Positions 1-5,680 of a stretch of 8,664 nucleotides of DNA are shown one piece after another. A model generated the notes under the pieces. The model saw nothing but the letters and a program-made list of their open reading frames with translations. It searched no databases and was not told the DNA's origin. Position 1 is the stretch's first letter; each line of letters starts with the position of its first letter. The stretch is from Pseudomonadota bacterium (lineage in GTDB: Bacteria > Pseudomonadota > Alphaproteobacteria > Azospirillales > Azospirillaceae), in contig JAEYOB010000773.1 in the NCBI GenBank assembly GCA_023412175.1, forward strand, positions 1-8,664. The letters are read 5' to 3'. Both the position numbers and the translations under genes were made by a program.

Positions 1-524
1 AGCGGCAGCCGCCCCGCCGCCTGCACCGCGTCGCAATGGAACAGCGCACCGTGCGCGTGCGCCAGCCGCGCCGCCTCGGCCACCGGCTGCACCACGCCGG
101 TCTCGTTGTTGACGAGCATCAGCGACACCAGCGCCGGCCCGCCGTCCGCCAGCATCCGCTCCAGCGCCGCGAGGTCGGCCACGCCCTGCGGATCGACGGG
201 AATGCGCGCCGCATCCGGGTCGGCGGCCAGCACCGATTCGTGCTCGACCGCCGAGACGATCATGCGCCGGCCGGGAAAGCCGCGGAGCGCCAGGTTGTTG
301 GCTTCGGTGCCCCCGGCGGTGAAGGCCACGCGCGTCGGCGCGGCGCCGGCCAGGGCGGCGACCCTGCCGCGGGCGTCCTCCACCGCGCGCCGTACGGTGC
401 GGCCGTGGCCGTGCACCGACGAGGGGTTGCCCACGAGGTCGAGCGCCCCGGCGACGGCCGCCTTCACCCCCGGCTTGATCGGCGCGGAGGCGTTGTAATC
501 GAGGTAGACGCGGGGGTCGGTCAT
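1..524 (-). CDS. IscS-like cysteine desulfurase, N-terminal 174 residues (cut by window edge)
   Basis: A PLP enzyme that takes sulfur from L-cysteine and passes it as persulfide to Fe-S scaffolds. The frame starts at an ATG (524-522) and stays open to base 3. Visible family motifs are LDYNASAP near residue 8, GNPSSVHGHG at 32-41, GGTEANN at 71-77, SAVEHES with His95 (expected to stack on PLP), NNETG at 139-143 and the PLP-contacting DAVQ at 165-168. The PLP lysine and the catalytic cysteine lie beyond the window. The gene follows iscR on the same strand after a 64-base spacer that holds a C/G palindromic element. No strong ribosome binding site is seen. In many alphaproteobacteria iscR is followed by such a desulfurase and sufBCD, so suf genes may continue to the left (inference). 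It is a paralogue of nifS at 7014, clearly diverged in the overlapping region. Confidence 0.88.
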   Translation of the reverse strand, partial: MTDPRVYLDYNASAPIKPGVKAAVAGALDLVGNPSSVHGHGRTVRRAVEDARGRVAALAGAAPTRVAFTAGGTEANNLALRGFPGRRMIVSAVEHESVLAADPDAARIPVDPQGVADLAALERMLADGGPALVSLMLVNNETGVVQPVAEAARLAHAHGALFHCDAVQAAGRLP

Positions 525-542
525 GGCGGGAGCCAGCAGGAA

Positions 543-567
543 CCCCTCCCCCGCGACGGGAGAGGGG
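543..567. repeat. C/G-rich imperfect palindrome between iscR and the desulfurase gene
   Basis: A C-rich arm (CCCCTCCC, 543-550) faces a G-rich arm (GGGAGAGGGG, 558-567) around CCGCGAC, giving an imperfect hairpin on either strand. The 14 bases at 545-558 match 8234-8247 upstream of nifV with one mismatch. It looks like a short dispersed intergenic palindrome. It could also lower read-through from iscR into the desulfurase gene, but no T-run follows. Confidence 0.45.
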
Positions 568-588
568 CTTCATGGAGCCGGGTGCGGC

Positions 589-1059
589 CTACTCCGCCGC
601 GACGGCCGGGTCGGCGCGTTCGGCGCGGGCGGCGATGCTGGTGCCGATGACGCGCTTTTCCACCACGTCGGCGATGGTGACCGAGCTGAGATACATATGG
701 ATCTGGTTGCCCAGCTCCTCCCACAAATCGTGCGTCAGGCAGCGCGAGCGGTTGGTGCGGCAGCCCTGCGGCGTGATGTTGGCGCAGCGCGTGGTGCGGA
801 TCGGCTCGTCCACCGCCAGGATGATGTCGGACACCCGCGTGTTGTCCGCGGTGTAGGCCAGCAGGTAGCCGCCGCCGGGACCGCGCACGCTCTTCACCAG
901 ACCGCCCTTGCGCAGCTTGGCAAAGAGCTGTTCGAGGTAGGAGAGCGAGATCTCCTGCCGTTCGGCGATGTCGGCCAGGGCAACGGGGCTGCCGTTGCTG
1001 TTGGCCGCGAGGTCGACCATCGCCATGACGGCGTAGCGTCCCTTCGTGCTCAGTCTCAT
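589..1059 (-). CDS. iscR: IscR, Rrf2-family [2Fe-2S]-sensing transcription regulator
   Basis: A cytoplasmic DNA-binding regulator that adjusts Fe-S assembly genes to cluster demand. It has 156 residues, close to the usual IscR length. The N-terminus MRLSTKGRYAV and the winged-helix region (about 10-65, with ISLSYLEQLF and VRGPGGGY) are typical. The cluster ligands are present as Cys92, Cys100, Cys107 and His110, in a loop slightly longer than the C-x5-C-x5-C-x2-H of Escherichia coli IscR. Keeping all three cysteines favours IscR over RirA, NsrR or a cluster-free Rrf2 protein. The start is backed by GGGAGAGG about 7 bases upstream. The gene lies 89 bases after cysE and 64 bases before a cysteine desulfurase, a typical iscR neighbourhood. 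Autoregulation through the repeats at 1120-1145 is likely but not shown. Confidence 0.93.
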   Translation of the reverse strand: MRLSTKGRYAVMAMVDLAANSNGSPVALADIAERQEISLSYLEQLFAKLRKGGLVKSVRGPGGGYLLAYTADNTRVSDIILAVDEPIRTTRCANITPQGCRTNRSRCLTHDLWEELGNQIHMYLSSVTIADVVEKRVIGTSIAARAERADPAVAAE

Positions 1060-1119
1060 CTCAACACCTCTCCCATTTTTTCTTCCGGCTCGCCGTCAGC
1101 AGTCCGTCGGCCGGTTCTC

Positions 1120-1152
1120 AACCGTAGGCTACTCGAACCATAGGCTTGTCAA
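1120..1152 (-). promoter_or_regulatory. Probable iscR promoter with two 10-base direct repeats
   Basis: On the minus strand a perfect -35 hexamer TTGACA (1152-1147) overlaps the cysE stop codon. Directly downstream are two copies of GCCTAyGGTT (1145-1136 and 1129-1120), exactly 16 bases apart. A near-palindrome GTAGGCTAC lies at 1124-1132. No good -10 is visible at 16-18 bases: TAGCCT sits at 15 and TACGGT at 20. The repeats occupy the place where a repressor would block the promoter or an activator would make up for a poor -10. IscR itself is the obvious candidate protein, but the site does not clearly match the enterobacterial IscR consensus. Confidence 0.5.
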
Positions 1153-1901
1153 CAGGGGCCGGGCGGACTGAAATCCGCCGCGGCGTGCTCACGCCCCCTG
1201 GCGTCCGCCGGCACCGGCCGGGGCTCCTCCGCCAGGGACGTGTCGGAGCGCGCGCGCTCCAGTTCCTCGACCCGCTGCCGCAACGTGGACACCTGGTCCA
1301 GCAGGCCGGTCAGCGCCCGCGCCACCGGGTCGGGAATGTCGCCGCAGGGCGTACCGTACGGCAGGAACTTGTCCGCTTCGGCCTTGTCGCGGGCCACCAC
1401 CACGCGGGCCGCGACGCCGACCATGGTGGCGCCCGCCGGCACGTCCTTCACCACCACGGCGTTGGACCCGATGCGCGCGCCCTTGCCCACGGTGATGGCG
1501 CCCAGCACCTTGGCGCCGGCGCCGACGACGACGCCGTCCTCCAGCGTCGGGTGCCGCTTGCCGTGGTGCAGCGCCGTGCCGCCCAGCGTGACGCCGTGGT
1601 AGAGCACCACGTCGTGGCCGATCTCCGCGGTCTCGCCGATCACCACGCCCATGCCGTGGTCGATGAAGAATCGCCGGCCGATGGTGGCGCCGGGATGGAT
1701 CTCGATGCCGGTAAGCGTGCGGGCGACCTGCGACAGCGCACGCGCCAGCAGCTTCCAGTCATGCTCCCAGCAGTAGTGGGCGATCCGGTGCATCAGCAGC
1801 GCGTGCAGACCGGGATAGCACAGCACGACCTCCAGCCGCGAGCGCGCGGCCGGATCCCGTTCCATGATCCCGTCGATCTCTTCGCGAAGATGCTTGAACA
1901 C
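1149..1901 (-). CDS. cysE: Serine O-acetyltransferase CysE, 250 aa, GTG start
   Basis: Transfers acetyl from acetyl-CoA to L-serine, giving O-acetylserine, the direct precursor of cysteine. An N-terminal helical part (1-65, [20 protein letters not shown]) is followed by a left-handed beta-helix of hexapeptide repeats (about 66-170). Expected active-site residues are His82 in FIDHG, His117 in GKRHP and Glu67 in GIEIHP, where E. coli has Asp143; Glu is common in the short CysE form. The C-terminal 70 residues include a probable short coiled coil ([20 protein letters not shown], 200-219) and a low-complexity tail. The GTG at 1901 was chosen because homology begins there and because a strong promoter at 2026-2054 would start transcription near 2019, downstream of the only upstream ATG (2111). 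Cysteine made through this pathway is the substrate of the desulfurases encoded on both sides. Confidence 0.92.
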   Translation of the reverse strand: MFKHLREEIDGIMERDPAARSRLEVVLCYPGLHALLMHRIAHYCWEHDWKLLARALSQVARTLTGIEIHPGATIGRRFFIDHGMGVVIGETAEIGHDVVLYHGVTLGGTALHHGKRHPTLEDGVVVGAGAKVLGAITVGKGARIGSNAVVVKDVPAGATMVGVAARVVVARDKAEADKFLPYGTPCGDIPDPVARALTGLLDQVSTLRQRVEELERARSDTSLAEEPRPVPADARGREHAAADFSPPGPC

Positions 1902-1950
1902 CGTGTCACCCGCCGTGGTATAGTCCGCGCTCTCGCCTCCACCCTTCGGT

Positions 1951-1978
1951 CCGGGCTTCGCCGGTGCGCATGGCCCGG
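1951..1978 (-). other. Hairpin in the predicted cysE leader
   Basis: CCGGGC (1951-1956) and GCCCGG (1973-1978) form a six-pair G+C stem around a 16-base loop. It lies inside the roughly 118-base leader between the predicted cysE transcription start and the GTG. No known riboswitch was recognised. It could be incidental in such G+C-rich DNA. Confidence 0.3.
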
Positions 1979-2025
1979 TTTGCGTGGGGCCGGTTGGGCG
2001 GATTGTCCCGGACGATACATTGACG

Positions 2026-2054
2026 CATATATGATGACCAAGCAAAACGGTCAA
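2026..2054 (-). promoter_or_regulatory. Sigma-70 type promoter for cysE
   Basis: On the minus strand TTGACC (2054-2049) is separated by exactly 17 bases from TATATG (2031-2026). This is a 5/6 match to the -35 and a TATA core at the -10, in an A+T-rich island unusual for this window. Transcription should begin near 2019, leaving a leader of about 118 bases before the GTG of cysE. Confidence 0.65.
2035..2053. promoter_or_regulatory. Inverted repeat TGACC-N9-GGTCA over the cysE -35 region
   Basis: TGACC (2035-2039) and GGTCA (2049-2053) form a perfect inverted repeat with a 9-base spacer, covering most of the -35 hexamer and the upstream part of the promoter spacer. Position and symmetry suit a dimeric repressor operator. 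The regulator is unknown. Confidence 0.4.
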
Positions 2055-2176
2055 GAATTGTGTTGGCGAAAAACGTGGCGTGCCGCGCGAGTCCACATTA
2101 GCTTGTCCCACGTCGCCGGGGCTCGTCCTGGCAGTCGTTCACATCATTCCGAGTTCGCGCCAGGATCACCGCCCCT

Positions 2177-2839
2177 ATGCCCGAAGTGATCATCAACGGC
2201 CCGGCCGGCCGACTGGAAGGTCGCTACACCCATGGCAAGGCGCCGAATGCGCCGGTCGCCCTGCTGCTTCACCCGCACCCGCAGCATGGCGGGACGATGA
2301 ACAACAAGGTGGTGTTCACCCTTTTCCAGGCGTTTACCAAGCGCGGCTATTCCGCCCTGCGCTTCAATTTCCGCGGTGTCGGCCGCAGCCAAGGCACCTA
2401 CGACAAGGGCGAGGGCGAACTGGCGGACGCCGCGGCCGCCCTGGACTGGCTGCAGACCTACAACCCCAACGCCTCGCTGTGCTGGATCGCCGGTGTGTCG
2501 TTCGGCTCGTGGATCGGCATGCAGCTGCTGATGCGCCGGCCGGAGATCGACGGCTTCGTCACGGTGTCGCCGCCGGCCAACGCCTTCGACTTCTCGTTCC
2601 TGGCGCCGTGCCCGTCGTCGGGCCTGATCATCAACGGCGAGAAGGACGAGCACGTGCCGCAGGCGGCGGTGACCAAGCTGGTGACCAAGCTGTCGCACCA
2701 GAAGGACATCCGCATCGACCACCGCGTGGTTCCCGGCGCCAATCACTTCTTCCAGAACCGCACCGACGATCTGGCCGTGCAGGTGGACGACTATCTCGAC
2801 CGTGCGCTCGGCAACCCGCTGGCCGCGGCGGCGGGGTAA
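2177..2839 (+). CDS. Alpha/beta hydrolase, 220 aa, substrate unknown
   Basis: A small cytoplasmic serine hydrolase of the group with the LHPHPxxGGTMxNKVV signature (residues 31-46), in which the HPHP-GG stretch probably forms the oxyanion region. The nucleophile elbow is GVSFGS with Ser108. Asp157 in NGEKDEHVP and His190 in GANHFF complete the triad. RFNFRGVGRSQG (62-73) is also characteristic. There is no signal peptide. The start has AGGA (2162-2165) at a slightly long distance. It is divergent from cysE across about 275 bases and convergent with anmK. Relatives are often found near iscS, iscR and suf genes in alphaproteobacteria, which hints at a link with sulfur or Fe-S metabolism, but no substrate can be named from sequence. 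Confidence 0.88.
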   Translation: MPEVIINGPAGRLEGRYTHGKAPNAPVALLLHPHPQHGGTMNNKVVFTLFQAFTKRGYSALRFNFRGVGRSQGTYDKGEGELADAAAALDWLQTYNPNASLCWIAGVSFGSWIGMQLLMRRPEIDGFVTVSPPANAFDFSFLAPCPSSGLIINGEKDEHVPQAAVTKLVTKLSHQKDIRIDHRVVPGANHFFQNRTDDLAVQVDDYLDRALGNPLAAAAG

Positions 2840-2840
2840 G

Positions 2841-2866
2841 CCGGCCTTCTTGCCAGGAAGGGCCGG
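2841..2866 (+). terminator. Probable terminator hairpin after the hydrolase gene
   Basis: CCGGCCTTC (2841-2849) pairs with GAAGGGCCGG (2857-2866), nine pairs with one bulged G and a 7-base loop, starting one base after the TAA. No U-run follows, so it may act weakly or only stabilise the 3' end. Confidence 0.5.
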
Positions 2867-2874
2867 ATCCTGTA

Positions 2875-2886
2875 GGACTTAAGTCC
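2875..2886. repeat. Perfect 12-base palindrome GGACTTAAGTCC
   Basis: An exact palindrome in the gap between the convergent hydrolase and anmK genes. It could be a dimer binding site or chance. No other copy was noticed in the window. Confidence 0.35.
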
Positions 2887-2925
2887 GCAAACGCCCGGAC
2901 TCCGCCTGCCTCCCGGTAACGGGGA

Positions 2926-2975
2926 CATGAAACACCGTGCGGTTTTGCGTTTCATGGCGTTTCATTCTGTTTCAT
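2926..2975. repeat. Three GTTTCAT units at 10-base steps plus one inverted copy
   Basis: GTTTCAT occurs at 2949-2955, 2959-2965 and 2969-2975, exactly one helical turn apart. An inverted copy lies at 2927-2933, so that CATGAAAC (2926-2933) and GTTTCATG (2949-2956) can form an 8-pair hairpin. The array lies about 20 bases beyond the anmK stop in a convergent gap. It may be a bidirectional 3' hairpin or a multi-site protein target. Confidence 0.45.
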
Positions 2976-2996
2976 CCGGGGCCGCCGAACCGGCGG

Positions 2997-4061
2997 TCAC
3001 GGCACCGCGTGGAAGCGGCCGCCGGTCACCGGGGCCGGCACGCCGGTGGTGGTCGGCAGGCTGAGCGGCAGGCCGAGGCGGGAGCGCACCGCCAGATAGG
3101 CGAAGGCCTGAGCTTCCAGCGCGTCGCCGTCCCAGCCGACGCTCTCCACCGGCTCGACGGGCGCGCGCAGGCGGTCGGCCAGCATCTCCATGAGCGTGGC
3201 GTTGTGCCGCCCGCCGCCGCTCACCAGCCAGCGCGCCGGCGGCTCCGGCAGGTGCGGCAGCGCGCGTTCCACCGCGAAGGCGGTGAAGGCGGTCAGCGTC
3301 GCCGCCCCGTCCTCGGGCGACAGGTCGCGCACCGGGGCCGGGTCGAAGGCGTCGCGGTCCAGCGACTTGGGCGCCGGCCGGTCAAAGTAGGGGTTGTCCA
3401 GCAGTTCGGTCAGCGCCAGCGCGTGCACGCGGCCGGTGCGGGCGAGGCGCCCGCCCTCGTCGTAGCGCGCGCCGGTCTTGGCCAGCACCCAGTCGTCCAC
3501 CAGGGCGTTGGCCGGCCCGGTGTCGCAGGCGATCACATCGTCTCCCCGCCCGATCCAGGTGACGTTGCCGACGCCGCCGAGGTTCAGCACCGCCAGCGGC
3601 TTCGGCAGGCCGGACGCCAGCGCCCGGTGGTAGAGCGGCGCCAGCGGCGCCCCCTGCCCGCCCGACGCCACGTCGGCGGTGCGGAAATCGTCCACCACGG
3701 CGATGCCGGTCCGCTGCGCCAGCAGGGCGCCGTTGCCGATCTGCCAGGTCCGCCGTTCCTCGGGCGCGTGCAGGATGGTGTGGCCGTGGAAGCCGATGAG
3801 GTCCACCGCGCGGGCCGGCACCCCGGCCTCGGCCAGCAGGCGCAGCACTGCGGCGGCGTGCGCCTCGGTCAGGTCGCGCTCGACGTCGGCCACGTCGCCC
3901 TTGCCGCCCAGGCAGGCGCGCAGCCGGCTGCGGAAGCCGTTGCCGTAGGGCGTGGACAGGAAGGCCACGGGCTCGACCCGGTCGACACCGTCGGTGCGCA
4001 CCAGCGCGGCGTCGATGCCGTCCATGGACGTCCCGCTCATCAGGCCGACGACGGTTTGCAT
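2997..4061 (-). CDS. anmK: Anhydro-N-acetylmuramic acid kinase AnmK, 354 aa
   Basis: Cleaves the 1,6-anhydro ring of anhMurNAc and phosphorylates it with ATP, giving MurNAc-6-phosphate in peptidoglycan recycling. Motifs in order: GLMSGTSMDGIDAALV (6-21, first phosphate loop), GFHGHTILH (90-98), DVASGGQGAPLAP (130-142), NLGGVGNVTWIG (160-171), CDTGPANALVDDW (179-191) with Asp180 in the position of the family catalytic base, and VSGGGRHNATLMEML (280-294). The length agrees with the family (about 370). The frame is open upstream to 4223, but the start at 4061 is set by the conserved beginning MQTVVGLMSG and by GGGAGGG six bases before it. The gene is divergent from tyrS across 130 bases. No convincing promoter was found for it. 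Confidence 0.93.
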   Translation of the reverse strand: MQTVVGLMSGTSMDGIDAALVRTDGVDRVEPVAFLSTPYGNGFRSRLRACLGGKGDVADVERDLTEAHAAAVLRLLAEAGVPARAVDLIGFHGHTILHAPEERRTWQIGNGALLAQRTGIAVVDDFRTADVASGGQGAPLAPLYHRALASGLPKPLAVLNLGGVGNVTWIGRGDDVIACDTGPANALVDDWVLAKTGARYDEGGRLARTGRVHALALTELLDNPYFDRPAPKSLDRDAFDPAPVRDLSPEDGAATLTAFTAFAVERALPHLPEPPARWLVSGGGRHNATLMEMLADRLRAPVEPVESVGWDGDALEAQAFAYLAVRSRLGLPLSLPTTTGVPAPVTGGRFHAVP

Positions 4062-4112
4062 GCTGTGCCCTCCCATGGATTCAAGCGGGGAGCATAGCCC
4101 CCGCCACCGGAA

Positions 4113-4141
4113 TTGTCCGCACCGGCATTCCGTGCTAACAG
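4113..4141 (+). promoter_or_regulatory. Weak candidate promoter for tyrS
   Basis: TTGTCC (4113-4118) and TAACAG (4136-4141) are 17 bases apart, and TGC before the second hexamer resembles an extended -10. Transcription would begin near 4148, 44 bases before tyrS. The match is poor in both hexamers, so this is only the best candidate in the 130-base gap between tyrS and anmK. Confidence 0.25.
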
Positions 4142-4191
4142 CACCAGTCCCCACATAGGGGCCTTCTCCTCCTGTCAAGCGAAGACCGGCC

Positions 4192-5445
4192 ATGACCACG
4201 CTGAAATCGGATTTCCTGCGCACCTTGCAGGAGCGCGGCTACATCCACCAGTGCACCGACATGGAGTCCCTGGACGCCAAGGCCGCGGCCGGGCCCGTTG
4301 TCGCCTATATCGGCTTCGACTGCACGGCGGACAGCCTGCACGTCGGCCACCTGATGTCGATCATGACGCTGCGCTGGTTCCAGAAGACCGGCCACAAGCC
4401 GATCGTGCTGATGGGCGGCGGCACCACCAAGATCGGCGACCCGAGCTTCCGCGACGAGAGCCGGCCGCTGCTGGACGACGCGCAGATCCAGCGCAACATG
4501 GACGGCATCAAGCAGGTCTTCGCCAAGTACCTGACCTTCGGGGACGGCCCGACGGACGCGGTGATGGTCAACAACGCCGACTGGCTGGACGCGCTGCACT
4601 ACATCCCGTTCCTGCGCGACGTCGGCCGGCACTTCACCATCAACCGGATGCTGAGCTTCGATTCGGTGAAGATCCGCCTCGACCGCGAGCAGCCGCTGAC
4701 GTTCCTGGAATTCAACTACATGATCCTCCAGGCCTACGACTTCATGGAGCTGGCGCGCCGCCAGGGCTGTGCGCTGCAGATGGGCGGCTCCGACCAGTGG
4801 GGCAACATCGTCAACGGCGTCGAGCTGACCCGGCGCATCGAGGGCAAGGAGGTGTACGGCCTGACCACGCAGCTCCTCACCACCGCGTCGGGCGCCAAGA
4901 TGGGCAAGACGGCGGCGGGCGCGGTGTGGCTCAACGCCGACCGGTTCAGCGCCTACGAGTTCTGGCAGTACTGGCGCAACACCGAGGACGCCGACGTCGG
5001 CCGCTTCCTGCGCCTGTTCACCGAGCTGCCGCTCGACGAGATCGCCCGCCTGGAGGCGCTGGAAGGCGCCGGCATCAACGAGGCCAAGAAGGTGCTGGCC
5101 ACCGAGGCGACCACCTTGGCGCACGGCCGCGCCGCCGCCGAGGAGGCCGCCGAGACCGCGCGCCGCACCTTCGAGCAGGGCGCCGCCGCCGAGGGCCTGC
5201 CCACCGTCGAGGTGCCGCGCGCCGATCTGGAGGCCGGCATTGCGCTGCTCGACCTGTACGTCACCGCCGGCCTGACGGCGTCGAAGGGCGAGACCCGGCT
5301 CAAGATCAAGGAGGCGGCGCTCAAGATGAACGACGCCACGGTGGCCGACGAGGCCGCCAGGGCGACGCTGGCCGACCTCAACACGGACGGCGCCGTCAAG
5401 CTGTCGTTCGGCAAGAAGAAGCACGCGCTGGTCAAGGCGGTGTGA
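4192..5445 (+). CDS. tyrS: Tyrosyl-tRNA synthetase, 417 aa
   Basis: Charges tRNA-Tyr with tyrosine in the cytoplasm. It is a class I synthetase with the HIGH signature as HVGH (50-53) and the KMSKS loop as KMGKT (236-240). Tyrosine-pocket elements are YIGFD (39-43) and YMILQAYDF (176-184, with Tyr176, Gln180 and Asp183), followed by [10 protein letters not shown] (196-205). The C-terminal 70 or so residues ([19 protein letters not shown] onward, ending [13 protein letters not shown]) form the S4-like tRNA-binding domain. The length is normal for the bacterial enzyme. The ribosome binding site is weak (GAAG only), but the start agrees with the family N-terminus. It is an ordinary housekeeping gene that marks the left border of the nif cluster, and two hairpins behind it probably separate the two transcription units. 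Confidence 0.96.
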   Translation: MTTLKSDFLRTLQERGYIHQCTDMESLDAKAAAGPVVAYIGFDCTADSLHVGHLMSIMTLRWFQKTGHKPIVLMGGGTTKIGDPSFRDESRPLLDDAQIQRNMDGIKQVFAKYLTFGDGPTDAVMVNNADWLDALHYIPFLRDVGRHFTINRMLSFDSVKIRLDREQPLTFLEFNYMILQAYDFMELARRQGCALQMGGSDQWGNIVNGVELTRRIEGKEVYGLTTQLLTTASGAKMGKTAAGAVWLNADRFSAYEFWQYWRNTEDADVGRFLRLFTELPLDEIARLEALEGAGINEAKKVLATEATTLAHGRAAAEEAAETARRTFEQGAAAEGLPTVEVPRADLEAGIALLDLYVTAGLTASKGETRLKIKEAALKMNDATVADEAARATLADLNTDGAVKLSFGKKKHALVKAV

Positions 5446-5455
5446 TCCGGGCCCT

Positions 5456-5473
5456 CCCCGGCCCCGGCCGGGG
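5456..5473 (+). terminator. G+C hairpin 10 bases after the tyrS stop
   Basis: CCCCGGCC (5456-5463) and GGCCGGGG (5466-5473) are exact inverted repeats around a CC centre, so six or seven pairs can form. There is no U-run. Terminator function is inferred from position. Confidence 0.4.
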
Positions 5474-5487
5474 CGACGGAAGCCGCA

Positions 5488-5524
5488 TGCGGCCGGTGCA
5501 TGGATGCGTCCATGACCGGCCGCA
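5488..5524 (+). terminator. Long two-part hairpin between tyrS and the nif control region
   Basis: TGCGGCCGGT (5488-5497) pairs perfectly with ACCGGCCGCA (5515-5524). Inside it ATGGA (5500-5504) pairs with TCCAT (5509-5513) around a TGCG tetraloop, leaving only a small 2/1 internal loop. This is the strongest hairpin I noticed in the window. It probably ends or insulates tyrS transcription, though no T-run follows. A REP-like element is the alternative. Confidence 0.5.
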
Positions 5525-5541
5525 CGCCTTCCTGCCCTGCG

Positions 5542-5559
5542 GTGTCGTGAATCCGACAC
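5542..5559 (+). promoter_or_regulatory. NifA upstream activator site (TGT-N10-ACA)
   Basis: TGT (5543-5545), ten bases, ACA (5556-5558) matches the NifA consensus exactly and is extended to GTGTCG-N6-CGACAC. Its centre is about 96 bases before the predicted transcription start, within the usual range for enhancer binding, and an IHF site lies between it and the -24/-12 promoter. NifA bound here would drive the iscA-nifUSV operon under nitrogen-fixing conditions. Confidence 0.85.
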
Positions 5560-5602
5560 GTGTCGCATAGGCGCCAGTCCGCCGAATCCGACAAACGTTG
5601 AA

Positions 5603-5615
5603 AATCAATACGTTA
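5603..5615 (+). promoter_or_regulatory. IHF binding site, perfect consensus
   Basis: AATCAA-TACG-TTA fits WATCAANNNNTTR at every fixed base and lies in a locally A+T-rich stretch between the NifA site and the sigma-54 promoter. IHF bending here would bring NifA to the polymerase. Confidence 0.75.
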
Positions 5616-5619
5616 TAAC

Positions 5620-5636
5620 TTGGCACGCCACGTGCT
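5620..5636 (+). promoter_or_regulatory. Sigma-54 (-24/-12) promoter of iscA-nifUSV
   Basis: TTGGCACG, four bases, GTGCT matches TTGGCACGNNNNTTGCW with one mismatch (G for the first T of the -12 element). The invariant GG (5622-5623) and GC (5634-5635) have correct spacing. The start of transcription should be near 5647, giving a leader of about 34 bases. Confidence 0.88.
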
Positions 5637-5680
5637 TCGTCCCCTCCGACAGGCCTTATGAGCCGAAAGGAGACGAAGAC

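Noticed and set aside
2004..2019. A second TGT-N10-ACA (NifA-like) match upstream of cysE
   Set aside because: It overlaps the predicted cysE transcription start, and no -24/-12 promoter was found downstream on either strand. One or two such matches are expected by chance in a window of this size.
1902..2111. N-terminal extension of cysE by 70 codons to the ATG at 2111
   Set aside because: The extension has no resemblance to CysE, is low in complexity, and crosses the predicted promoter at 2026-2054.
4062..4223. N-terminal extension of anmK by 54 codons, overlapping tyrS
   Set aside because: The family N-terminus begins at 4061, which has a good ribosome binding site. The extension would run into the divergent tyrS gene.
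4135..5568. Long open frame antisense to tyrS (477 codons)
   Set aside because: No recognisable domain and a composition typical of an antisense shadow frame. Similar shadows oppose nifU, nifS and anmK.
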